A DNA stretch of 64,000 nt from Rhyacophila brunnea (lineage: Eukaryota; Arthropoda; Insecta; Trichoptera; Rhyacophilidae): the NCBI GenBank assembly GCA_022495005.1, contig JAGYXB010002071.1:802440-866439 (forward strand), written 5' to 3'. Below the pieces are notes generated by a model, which was given only the letters and a program-made list of their open reading frames with translations, did no database searches and was not told where the DNA came from. Of the stretch, positions 36,961-47,325 are shown piece after piece (the first letter of the stretch is position 1; each line of letters starts with the position of its first letter). The position numbers were made by a program, and so were the translations under genes.

Positions 36961-37343
36961 TAATGAAAAGCAATATTATTCAGAATTTGCTAACCGCGTA
37001 ATAGAAAATTATCACAAAGTGGTCTAAAAATGAAATAATAAATTTAAAAAATAACAACAATAACACATTAATTAACATTTTAACCCTTAATTTTAATTTT
37101 TATTGCTCTCCACTCAAGATTTTCCCATGAAAAATTCCCACCACTTCTACTTAATTATAACTTCATTACATAGCTGCTTTACTATCCCAACGATACAGTA
37201 TAGACAGCAATTGTATTACAACATTACATAAACTCAAACGCAAATATCGGTAATCATACTAGATAAATTTCATGTGTAAAGAATCTTAATGGGTGGTGAT
37301 TACCAAGTGACAAACTCACTATATATATTATTTAAAAAATGTT

Positions 37344-37604
37344 TCATTTATTACACAAAAAATGCTCTCGCAATGCATGAATTGAGGAAAAATCCATATC
37401 CGAGGTCACGTAAACAAGAAAACCTCTTTCTGCATCCACCTCTATTGGGGTATATCTGTCACTAAATTTGAAATTTATTTTATCATCATGAAAACTGTAC
37501 TCTACACAGGCATGTCTAACGCTATTTTGGTCGATCGCACCAATTGAGTCGTGAAAATGTAAATATCTTATACGTTCCGGTTGTAATAAAATATTATTTG
37601 AAAT
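37344..37604 (-). CDS. Orphan reading frame lacking an ATG, 86 codons
   Basis: On the minus strand an open frame runs from just after a TAA at about 37607 to a TGA at 37346-37344. It reads LLQPERIRYLHFHDSIGA, then VEYSFHDDKINFKFSDRYTP and IEVDAERGFLVYVTSDMD near the end. The residue balance is protein-like and unlike the Ile/Lys/Phe-rich noise. There is no start codon and no AG acceptor in frame, so it is more likely the 3' part of a decayed gene or element than a live exon. I do not recognise the family. Confidence 0.35.
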   Translation of the reverse strand: MSNNILLQPERIRYLHFHDSIGAIDQNSVRHACVEYSFHDDKINFKFSDRYTPIEVDAERGFLVYVTSDMDFSSIHALREHFLCNK

Positions 37605-37855
37605 TTACGCTTACGTGAAAGTAATTTCCAAATTAGCCATGTAGAAGACATACAGCAGGAGTGAGATAAAGAGGAAATGTAAATCTCCGCGCTTTAAACT
37701 GAGGCATAGTTTTATCTAACCGTCATGTAGTAAGCTATTTGCACAGTTGAATAATAGTTTAAGGGTGATTATGTCAATAATTTTATAGTTTTTATAATTT
37801 TATTAAAAAGTTGTAAAAGTATGTGTGTGTGTGTCATAGTTTTTGACACAAATAA

Positions 37856-38163
37856 TTCAGCGCATCTATTCTATACACAAGGCTGCTAAAGGCGGCTATC
37901 GGCAGCTATCGAGGGAAGTTTATCATATTTATGTAAGTATTGAGGTATTATAATAATTGCTACAATAAGTTAGCCGTCTAAACTGTCAAAGCTGTTTATC
38001 TCGCTCTAAAAGTTAACACAGCCAAGAGAGGCGCTGTTAAAACACTTTTTGAGAGTTCAGACGGTTAACTTATTGTAACAATTAACCTCCTCAATACGTA
38101 CATATGATAAACTACACTCGATAGCCGCCGATAGCAGCCTTGTGTGTGAATAGATGCGTTGAA
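37856..38163. mobile_element. 308-bp foldback MITE
   Basis: The arms start TTCAGCGCATCTATTC and TTCAACGCATCTATTC (right end reverse-complemented). They continue for about 100 bp through ACAAGGCTGCT and GATAGCCGCC-like blocks and an ACAATAAGTTA block. Divergence between arms is about 15 percent. The target duplication is not clear, so the superfamily is undetermined. Confidence 0.7.
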
Positions 38164-38935
38164 GGCATATAGTAAATTAGTTATAACGAGTTATAACTAA
38201 TAGTTATAAATAAGTGGTTGCCACGAACTTTTCAGGTTTTCTGGAAGCAACTATAATTTGTTATTATTGTTACTATGCATATAAATTGTAATAACGTTTG
38301 TTTAACTTGAACTATGACAATGTGGGAGTGTGGTAGTTCACCCATAGTTTTGATACTAGGAACTAGATTGTAGATCACAGCGTATTTGAAATTGTACATG
38401 TCTGTTCTGTGTGTAGGTATATATAATTCTACCAACTCGCTAAAAGGATGGACGACTACAAAGCCATTACAATATCACATTAAGTTGCACTATCGTTGTC
38501 GTCGCTGGAATTCAGTTTCGTCGAAATGAGAAAATCCCCAATAAAAAGCAGATAGACGGTAATAAAAATTACAGAATGCATTCAAGTTGGCGTGCGGTCA
38601 CGAATATCGCCGTCGCTTGATAAGCGAAATAAACAGACAGACGTATTGAAGAGACGGGAGGAAAAAACAGACAAATAAAACTTTACGATGCACATGAAAT
38701 GACTACGTGCATCGGAAAACCCAAGATGAGATAATTTCTTGCAGTAGAACTCGTGTGCCCGTCATATAGCGACATTATACACTATACATACAGTATCGTC
38801 TAAATCAGTGGTTTTCAAAATAATATGTTCTTAACTGGCCACTGAGGTCGACGGTAAAGTGTCATAGCATTCATTATGTGAAAGGAAGCGACAAGCATTA
38901 AAGGCAAACACACATATTTTCCCAGATATTAAATG

Positions 38936-39920
38936 CCGAATACAGATTACTGCAGACTCCGGATCATTGCACCAGTCAATTCTTGGAAGGCTCTAAGACA
39001 AGAGGTCTTGTCTAGGGATTCCAATCCCGGGCTATTTTCGATACCTATGAATCCCGGGATTGATAAACCTAATCCCGGGATTTCGGGATTGATTTTTTTA
39101 TCAATTTTTATGGAAAATAAAATAATAACAGAAAAAATACGTTTAATAAAAAATAACTACATTAGAAATAAGCTGAGTTTGAATGAAGTTTGATTTATAC
39201 CCATGTGTAGGTTGCCGATTCATTTTATTTTTTTCACATAAATTATTAATAATGAGAAAGATTGGAACAAAACAATGCTTCGTACTTTTAACAAAGTAAT
39301 TCCACCATGATATCATACGTTTTATGGCAGTTTCATATTTGGCTGACTAATTAGATTTATGAAGCGGAAAGGCCATAAGTACGCCATGATTATTTGCTTT
39401 ACTATTTCAAATCTCGCTAACCCATTCATTATGTCTTTACTATCAGAAACAGCAATATCATATTAAATTCACATTATTATTTATATTACAATATTATTTA
39501 CTCCATTAAACTTATGTACGTCCAAGATTGAACGTATACAATATTAACAATAAATGTCTTAAATAGTATAAATTATACTAGATTTATTTTTGACGGATTT
39601 TATCAATGTTATTTGTAAATATAAAATTTTTATATTAACAATGGAAAAAAATGCCAATCCCGGGACCAGTCCCGGGATCCCGGGATTGTCAAATTGTAAT
39701 CCCGAAATCCCGGGATCAGAATTTTGGCTCGGGATTGGATTCCCTAGTCTTGTCACCCGTCCAACATGTCCATGTGGCGGAGAAATACACGATGCAAACC
39801 ACATCCTTTGATAATGTCCTGAAATGTATACGGAGAGGAAAACCTACTCAAGTTGATCCAAACAGTTATCAGGCTCATCGGTCTGTTCTTCGTGCTCTTC
39901 TCTCCCATTGGCACACCTAA
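38936..39920 (+). pseudogene. Non-LTR retrotransposon C-terminal relic split by a hAT element
   Basis: Reading across the hAT element at 39013-39746 with one duplication copy removed, the flanks join into a frame containing KTRGLVTRPTCPCGGEIHDA followed by NHIL. That CxC...H motif is the terminal zinc-knuckle-like segment found after the reverse transcriptase/RNase H region in Jockey- and R1-type elements. Stops follow soon after. The fit depends on a short segment, so the clade is uncertain. Confidence 0.5.
39013..39746. mobile_element. hAT-type non-autonomous element with arrayed CCCGGGATT words
   Basis: The 734-bp element starts TAGGGATTCCAATCCC and ends GGGATTGGATTCCCTA. It is flanked by perfect 8-bp GTCTTGTC copies (39005-39012 and 39747-39754). 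Both ends carry clusters of AATCCCGGGATT-type palindromes. The interior is AT-rich with no transposase. The TAGGGAT terminus fits the Ac-like form of hAT ends. Confidence 0.85.
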
Positions 39921-39999
39921 TTCAAAGTAATTAGTTATAGCACACTTGAATACGTGGCGATTTAAATCTTGGCTAAATGCTTTTTATACATTCATAATC

Positions 40000-40105
40000 A
40001 TAAAAAAAATACGAATGCTTCACATCAGACGTAAGACTAAAAATTAAGACTTAGTGTGTAGGGGGGGGGGCGTATTTGGTTTGGTGGGGCCGTTCAAATT
40101 CAATG
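40000..40105 (+). repeat. Dispersed repeat, copy 2 of 2
   Basis: AATGCTTCACATCAGACGTA, then a diverged middle with a G-run, then GGTTTGGTGGGGCCGTTCAA. It matches the minus-strand segment at 9275-9382. Confidence 0.5.
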
Positions 40106-40357
40106 TCCGAAAGGTTAACTTTGGAAAAATCGTTCCAAATATGGCGGGTGTTTTCAGATCTAACCAATTGGTCAAACAGTGTCGCTTAAAATGATCTAAG
40201 TAGGTATATCTCCCGGTTTCAAAAAGTGTAATTCAATAACAATAAATAGTAAGTGAGACATAGCGTTTCAGTTATTGCTTCGTTGACAAACTACCGCCAT
40301 ATAAAACTTCTGAGAAAATATATTATAAACAATAGAAAAAAAATTGAAAAAAATAAG

Positions 40358-40432
40358 CCACCCCACTGGAATCGAACCAGCATCTCTTGGGTTTACGCCC
40401 CGTCCGCGCATTATCCTCTATGCTACGGGGCG
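40358..40432 (-). tRNA. tRNA-like sequence, probably pseudogene or SINE head
   Basis: Minus-strand 75 nt fold into an acceptor stem (CGCCCCG with TGGGGTG, two G-T pairs), a D stem GCAT/ATGC and a T arm CTGG-TTCGATT-CCAG. The B box GGTTCGATTCC is exact and the A box TAGCATAGAGG is close. The anticodon arm does not form a proper 5-bp stem with a U33 loop, so no amino acid identity can be given. T-runs follow within about 10 nt. Confidence 0.45.
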
Positions 40433-41605
40433 ACATACTAATTGCGACAAATTTTAACTATTGGCCTTATACCTAATACCTGCTCATCAGCGCTTTTCCA
40501 AATCAAGCTACTTTGGCAATCGGTTTTTGTTCACTAAATCAACGTAGGTACCTACTACTTCAATTACTAACCGACGTCACGGATTTCTCCAATATTTTTA
40601 TGATATAACTTACTTGAACTTGCTAATAATTTTTAATTAACTATTTCTTTTATTCGACGAATAATTCACAAGATTCTAATATTACCATTCAATAGTACCA
40701 TTCTAATTATTGAACACACATAATTTTGAAAAACACTTCTGAGAAAATATATATATTATATAAAATAATATATATATATATTTCACGGAACTCTAAAATG
40801 CCAGTTAGAGAGATGTTCACCACACACTCATATCTGAAATCTTGTAATCAATCTAGAGCTGGGTACCAATGAATATGAAGTTACCCCATTTTCCGATCCA
40901 CATTGAGTTTACAGCGATGTTTAGTTTTTATTATAGCTACTACGGAAAATCCAAATCGACAAAACGTCCTTTTTTAATGAAACGAAAGTAAATATTGAAC
41001 ATTGAAAGATCCTTGAATCCGTGTGAACTTCCCTATACTTTGAAAGTATTTTTGAAACAACTGGTTTCAAGCTAAGAGAGGTACTTTTCAAAAACTATTT
41101 TGATATCGTAAGAGAAAACAACTTAATTGCTTTAATAATTGAGAAAGCATTTCCTTGTGAGAATTCCTAGAGGTCACAAATTTCAAAGTTGTTTCACAAA
41201 CCTAGCCTTTAATGGCCGACATTTTATAAGATTTATTATTTTCACTACACATTCCTAGACTACGTTCAATGAAGGACCAAATATACTTTGACGCGAGTGC
41301 TTGGTTCCCTGTGAATTATACAATAGATTTTGCTATCGCCTGAAGAAAACAGAATTAAGGCTATATTTATTAAAACTTTCAACCTACTTCCCATTTATTT
41401 GTGTCCCCCGGTAATAGATAATGGTAGAATTACGTATAGGTATAGGTATATAAAGTGGAACAATTTTATTTAACATTAAACATGAGCAGATACGATTTCT
41501 TATGCGCAGAAATTATGCCGGACAAATAAATATGATTATTATAACGGTTGCTATTCTCTTTCTTTTTATATTTTGAACAATACAACAGGCCATGGGGTCA
41601 AAAAA
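40433..41605. other. No gene seen
   Basis: AT-rich DNA including a TA microsatellite at about 40748-40780. No coding support. Confidence 0.4.
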
Positions 41606-41613
41606 GACAGTAG

Positions 41614-41813
41614 CAGTGACGAAGGGTGGAGGTAGGCTATGAAGATCCGACATAAATAGTGCACACCAAACATTGTCAGTCATCCATATTTGTTTTCATT
41701 CAACTAAGAATACAAATTCCAGATGGTGTTGGTTAGTTTTTAAAATTCAATTCAAGTTTAGTACGCATTATTTACGTCGGATCTTCACAGCCTACATCCA
41801 GCCTTCGTTACTG
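41614..41813. mobile_element. 200-bp hAT MITE
   Basis: It begins CAGTGACGAAGGGTGGAGG and ends CCAGCCTTCGTTACTG. The inner parts GATCCGAC and GTCGGATC also pair. Flanking 8-mers GACAGTAG and AACAGTAA agree at six positions. Homologous to the interrupted MITE at 19104-19452. Non-coding. Confidence 0.75.
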
Positions 41814-41839
41814 AACAGTAATGTAAAGAGAAATAATCA

Positions 41840-41945
41840 CAAACACCCAGGCTTTGAGAAAATCACATAAATATTTTGTAAATTCATCGGTAATTGAACC
41901 AGGAGCAATCACGTGGAAAGCTAGCGCCTTACGGACTGGATTATG
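41840..41945 (-). repeat. SINE-B copy 2
   Basis: On the minus strand a B-box-like GGTTCAATTACC is followed by TATGTGATTTTCTCAAAGCC and TGGGTGTTTGTG, the SINE-B core. It lies about 30 bp from the hAT MITE. Confidence 0.6.
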
Positions 41946-42014
41946 AGGATATTCATTTTAACACTCCACTAATAATTTTTCATGTTCACGCCTTGACAGT
42001 TTGAGCCTAATTAC

Positions 42015-42490
42015 GACGTTTTTCTAAGCTCGTATTCTTATTTGTCCGGTGGTTCTTTGTCCAGTGCAAATCTTGCAATCGATTTTTCTTCCTGACTTCC
42101 CTTCCTTCAACTTCCCGACTATAGCTAGACATTTGAAACTTTTAGAATATATCAGAACACGATGCCAATGCATTTTTTTTAATACTTTTAGCCATCTTTA
42201 AGTAGAATTGCATTCATTTTCAGTTAATTCTGTTTTGTATAAAAAGTTATTTCGACACCATTACTGGTTGCCAGGGCCTGGGGTCCTAGCAACTAAATTA
42301 TTAATATATATGTGCGTTACTATGGAAATCAATATGAGATGTCAAAATGACATTTCAGTATTATTTATATCAAGTACATTTTTTTTTTGATCGTTTAAGC
42401 TAGTCAAGTCAAGTTTATATGATTCAACAGAAAATTTAAAAAACGTTGTAAGTATATAAAAAGTTCTTTTTATCTTGTAATTATTTTAAG
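42015..42490 (+). repeat. Repeat family R1, copy 3
   Basis: Plus-strand copy with TTTTTCTAAGCTCGTATTC, AACACGATGCCAATGCATT, TTAATTCTGTTTTGTAT and TTCTTTTTATCTTGTAATTA in order. It retains the GTTTATATGATTCAACAG segment shared with copy 1. Confidence 0.7.
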
Positions 42491-45098
42491 CTAAGTCTAA
42501 GAGCTGATAACTAACGACTAAGTAATCCTCGTCAAAAAGCTTTTCACGTATGTAACCTACCTACAATTGCTATGTTATGTCGTTCTGTTTATAAGGAAGC
42601 TGGAGCCAGAAATAAAAATATGTTAAAAGCTTTTAGGTACATCATTTGACATTATTGTTATAAGCTTCACACTGTATTCGTCACTCTTACAGGTCCAGCG
42701 CTACCGTTATGTACCTCTATGGACGAAATCCTCAAAATGGTTCAATGTTATCCGCCCAACTTTTCAGTGGACGATCAAAATAGATCGAGTAGGTACCCAC
42801 TTAAAATATTAATATACAATATTCAAATTATTATTATTATTCATCTGTTTGAGAGACAAAAAAAACATGTGGTACAGAAAGAATATTACCACTTTGAACT
42901 TTTATACAATATATACGCGACAACTCAAATAATATATGAATTGAATCCCACACATTGTGCATAAATTTCAACCGGCAAACTAATCACGATAATTTAGATG
43001 ATTCCTATAATGATATATTCCACTAATTACAGACGAAACGAGTTGGATTGTATTTGGCATCCGGCAATTTACCATCACTGATGTTTCCTTTACAATTATT
43101 TAATTTGGCATATATAACGTAGGCACACGAATTTATGTTTCCGGCAAATGTGTACTCCAAATCAAACAGAATATTATTTACATTGTGTAGGTGGAAACAA
43201 CACAACACGAACAATAATCTGGTATATCTACTAATTATTTAATCCATTCAATGTAGTAAATTAAAAAAAATATATTCTAATGCCGCCTAAATGTATGCAT
43301 ATAAACCACATTACGCTATCATATAAGGCCACAAGTACATAATAGCAACTTGAGGGTGCGACAAGTCGCGAAACGTGATTAAGCATCCCAACAGTGGTTC
43401 TAGCTGAAGCAGTGTTTCCAACAGTATTGCAGGTCATTTTGATTCCGTTTAAATTTATGTTAGGTACCTATAGTAAAAATACTATAATTTTTATATATAC
43501 TTATACAAGAATGCTATAATTTGTATAACCGTTTGAGATGTTGTACTATAGTTAAAATAAAAACTGAACTGAATCTAAGCACGAAGTGTTTGGGCATGAG
43601 AAATGTACCAGGAAAGAGATGAAGTCCGTTAAGGTAATCGGTGAGTACGATCGGTCCACCGTCAGAACGGTTAGCTGTGCGATTTCCGATTTACATATTG
43701 AATTGAATCCGGTTGGAGCATGCAACGAAGTGTGCAGATGTTCCATAAAAACATGGGAAATGCAGTGATTAGTGGTCGTGTCTAGTCGCACTGTAAAACG
43801 TATGTACATATTATATGTACGGTGACCACTCGTGAAATCCTTCACTATTGTTGAAAATACTGAATACTGCACATATATTGGACACGGAGAAAAAAGTCTT
43901 GCATCTAAAGTCGTTACTAAAACTTTCAATTGAAGAGAGCAACATAAATGATTGCAAAAAGAAAAATACAACAGGCAGCAAAAAAGCTTTAAAAAGCTCT
44001 CACATAATAAATTCAAAGAAGAAAACTACAGTTCAGAAAAAAGCTCTCCTCCGTACAATCATCACTCCGTACGTCGTCGTCAATGATACAAAAATCTTGG
44101 CAATCATACAATCAAATTCAAAATTATTTATTTTATATAATATTATAATGAACATGATATATAACAAATTCAAAGCTTTCACGACAAAAAAAACTGTTAA
44201 GTATACAATGTTTAAATTAAAAATAACAACATTGGGTAAAACCCTCACGTAAGTGGAAAATATCAATATGCGAAACGATTAATTAAACGTTAATTAACTT
44301 TATATGTTCTAAGAAGACAAAAAGAAACGGAAAGGGCAAATTGGAGAGGGTTTCAATTAACAGTAGATAGACAGTGATTGTTAGCGCCAATTATTGTATT
44401 ACTAATCTACCTACTACATTAATAATTGTTGTCATCCAGGTATTTTAATAAATTAACGAGTGATTGTAGACCACGAGAGCGTCAAGACTTGCACTAGTTT
44501 GACCGACAATCGCCGTGCGTATAAGGTGACTCATCTATCAGTTATCTTTCGACATTCGTTGCCTCCACATCTGCCATTATTGGAGCGAACGTCGCGTCTA
44601 TCATAAACTCAGTACCATCTTCATCCCAAACAAGAACAGTGTAACCGTGAGGCCGTGAGAGTGATAAACCGAACCGTGATAATACTAGTTGTGTGAGTGC
44701 GTGAACCTGGAACCAGCTCCAAACATCACAACATCAAAAGTGCCTGGACTGAGTCCCTGTGTATCTGCCCTCCCTCAACATCCAAAACCCGCCTTCCTAC
44801 AGTCCACTACGAATCGTCACCAGTGACTGATGATGATAATGATGACGATCAACCTGCATTACCTACATAAATATTATTATGACACAGCTGCTGAAGAGTT
44901 TGGTCCAATATAATATATTGCACGACAAAGTGTGTCCTTAAATACTGTTAGTAAATTATTTTCTTAATACCGGCCGATAGATCACTAATGTTTTTAGTCG
45001 GCTTAACTTTCCAAGCCCTCTTACTAATTAAACTGCTAATTTATTGCCACTGTTACACTGACAAAGGCATTTTCAGTTTTGGAGTAATTATTTACATA
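42491..45098. other. No supported gene; two patches worth noting
   Basis: A plus-strand open frame at 43586-43768 is Cys/Val-rich and may be a relic, but the reverse strand is open too. The stretch 44455-44850 is GC-richer with TGCGTGAACC- and CAACATC-rich text like a retroelement leader or 5' UTR, yet no downstream coding sequence follows. Lys/Asn-rich frames at 43848-44252 look like composition noise. Confidence 0.35.
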
Positions 45099-45106
45099 CA
45101 ATATGG

Positions 45107-45640
45107 CAGTGGCGAAGGCTCCATACTAAGCGATTATATAAAACCTACAATCAAGAAAAATAAACCAAAAACAATATAAAGTTAAAAAAAAATAAACAAC
45201 CATCTGTCGTTAAAATCTTCAAATATTAAATTCAGAATTGGTATTAAATATAAAAAATATGCGACAGCGCTATTTGTGTTTAACTATTGTATTTATACGA
45301 TTATTTTGTTAGGAATTCAGATTTGTTTTACCGTCAGGTCACGTGACGTCAGCCCCGTCTACCGAAATGTATGCAATACGGTAGGCTCGAAAATCGGAGC
45401 CTACAACCTTTGCTTATAATATTATCGTCTATGACTGCAGCTTTGTCCAAAATACAAAATAATAAGATAATTAAAAAAAAAAGTACGGCTTTCAATCACA
45501 TATAAATATGTGTACTTATTCATCAGTAGGTAGTGATATCGTATTATCTTCTTATTTCCCGTAAGTATACCTGACATGTTTGCTTTTTTTCTGTGATCTC
45601 CACAGCCTACCCTCTTTCCAAAAATCACCCTTCTTCACTG
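45107..45640. mobile_element. hAT non-autonomous derivative of the 30-kb element
   Basis: Starts CAGTGGCGAAGGCTCCATAC, identical to the start of 30194-31272, and ends CACCCTTCTTCACTG. Flanking 8-mers CAATATGG (45099-45106) and CAATATAG (45641-45648) match at seven of eight. The region corresponding to the transposase frame is absent. Confidence 0.85.
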
Positions 45641-45648
45641 CAATATAG

Positions 45649-46585
45649 GTTATACATAAGTCAAGTTTTGTTATTAAGTTGCAACGTACGGCAAAGTAGC
45701 ACTTGCGAAACGAGGGCCCCATGTTAAAATAATGTCAGCAGGGTGAAATTCAGGTTATCGTATAGTTACCCATCATACTAATGCTTCAGTGAGATATGTA
45801 AATCAGATGTATTATTTTTGTTGGGTTAATCATCACGAATCAAACAACCAATTCAAACAGATTTTACGGTAGGAAGTTGATTTCCTCGCATGCCCTTTGC
45901 CAACGCCTTCTATAACCTTAAAACATGTATTTGTAATTTTGTTTGAACAAAAATCTTGTGACCACGTGGTAAATTCAATTTTTAACTAGACCTAACCAAT
46001 CCTAAATATACACTCCCGCTATCAATCCTACAAAAATAACCTGAAGTCCTCTAGGCTACAATATGTAATAAGGGTTTGCAATGTTGTTCCTTTTCCTGTT
46101 CGTAATTTCGATCCTCGGAAAGAGTATGTTTAATATACCTCTAATATCGTAGGCGTGTGTATGCTCCGTCCAGAGCGGAAATAACGAATTCACCTAACAT
46201 TATGTTTTTATATCTAACAAAAAACGCTTGGCATTATAAATAATCAATGATAAACATAGTTATAAATTTAGGAACTGGGGATTAAATTAATCCAAACCAA
46301 ATAATAAAAACCAAATTGAATAACATAATATCATCATCGATATTAAATAATATTCTATTATAAATTCTGCATAACTGTTTTCATAACTGTGCTCTGCCTA
46401 TGTTACTCCAAACTATTTGATATTTTTAGTAGATTAGCGTTTACTTTTCTTGTTTATTTTCTTTTAATGTTACATCATTTTACATCATTTTTTTATTCAC
46501 CGCATATTAAGATTCTCTAAATTATATAAGACACGTGATGCATGGACATCGTAAGATACTTAACTTACTATTACAGTAAAACTTA
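45649..46585. other. No gene seen
   Basis: AT-rich DNA with no recognisable repeats or coding segments. Confidence 0.4.
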
Positions 46586-46902
46586 GGCCCGTTTCAGACG
46601 GGACACCGGTGTCGCGCTCGTATATAATAAGGAGGCCTTTGTATTCTAATAAAGGGGCCTTTGTATTATGTTTATGAACGCCCCAAAGCTAATGAGTCAA
46701 CGCGTGTCCGGTACACAAGCCGCCGATACACTTGTTTTTATTACCGCAGCCAGATTTATGGTCTAATTTATAACGCTAATTTATGCGTAGACTCATTAGT
46801 TCTGGGACGTTCATAAACATAATACAAAAGGCTCTTTATTCGAATACAAAGGCCTCCTATATTATATCGAGCGCGACACCGGTGTCCCGTCTGAAACGGG
46901 CC
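46586..46902. mobile_element. PIF/Harbinger-type foldback MITE, copy 2
   Basis: A 317-bp element beginning GGCCCGTTTCAGACGGGAC and ending with its reverse complement, with TTA on both sides (46583-46585 and 46903-46905). It matches 10546-10886 over the arms. The central segment around CCGCCGATACACTTG is present in the opposite order to copy 1. Confidence 0.85.
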
Positions 46903-47100
46903 TTACTACTGTCTTGTGCCGAGTGATAGAACACACTAAAATGTTATCTATACCAGAGATGGTGAACCTTCTACGAATAGGTTCAAGCAACCAAAAGATA
47001 TTTGTAATACCTAATATTATATTAAGCGTAAGGGGTAAGGTGCCAAGGTATTGTTTTGATGAGGAATCTTCCCTTTTTATTTTTTAACTCTACCATTTTT

Positions 47101-47325
47101 ACCACGATGGCCGCGCGGTTTAAGCCTCAGCCTATAGCGTCGTGGGTCCCAGGTTCGAATGCTGGGTCTGACAAGTACGCATATTGTTTTTCAATTTGTG
47201 TATGGACCTAATAGGTTGAGCAAGTGGGTGACATCCATTTCTCGTAAAAACAAATTCTGTTAATACAAACCACCACTCTGTGGAGGCCCATATATGATCT
47301 TATCAGGATCGGAAATGGACGATTT
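47101..47325 (+). repeat. SINE-A, longest copy
   Basis: A tRNA-derived head with A-box-like TGGCCGCGCGG and B box GGTTCGAATGC is followed by TTTTTCAATTTGTGTATGG, GGTTGAGCAAGTGGGTGAC, and a tail GGAGGCCCATATATGATCTT. The head resembles a Ser/Leu-type tRNA start. A T-run follows the body. Confidence 0.75.

Noticed and set aside
38811..38870. CAGTGGTTTTCAAAATAA, like a hAT terminus
   Set aside because: No matching inverted end or 8-bp duplication found nearby.
43552..44016. 154-codon minus-strand open frame, longest outside transposons
   Set aside because: Cys/Phe/Leu/Ser-rich, no recognisable family, and overlaps another open frame on the plus strand. No splice or promoter support.
43848..44252. 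134-codon plus-strand open frame
   Set aside because: Lys/Asn/Ile-rich composition noise in AT-rich DNA, with an open frame on the opposite strand and no domain.
44455..44850. Possible retroelement leader or 5' UTR
   Set aside because: The style resembles a leader but no matching second copy of clear homology and no downstream coding sequence is present.
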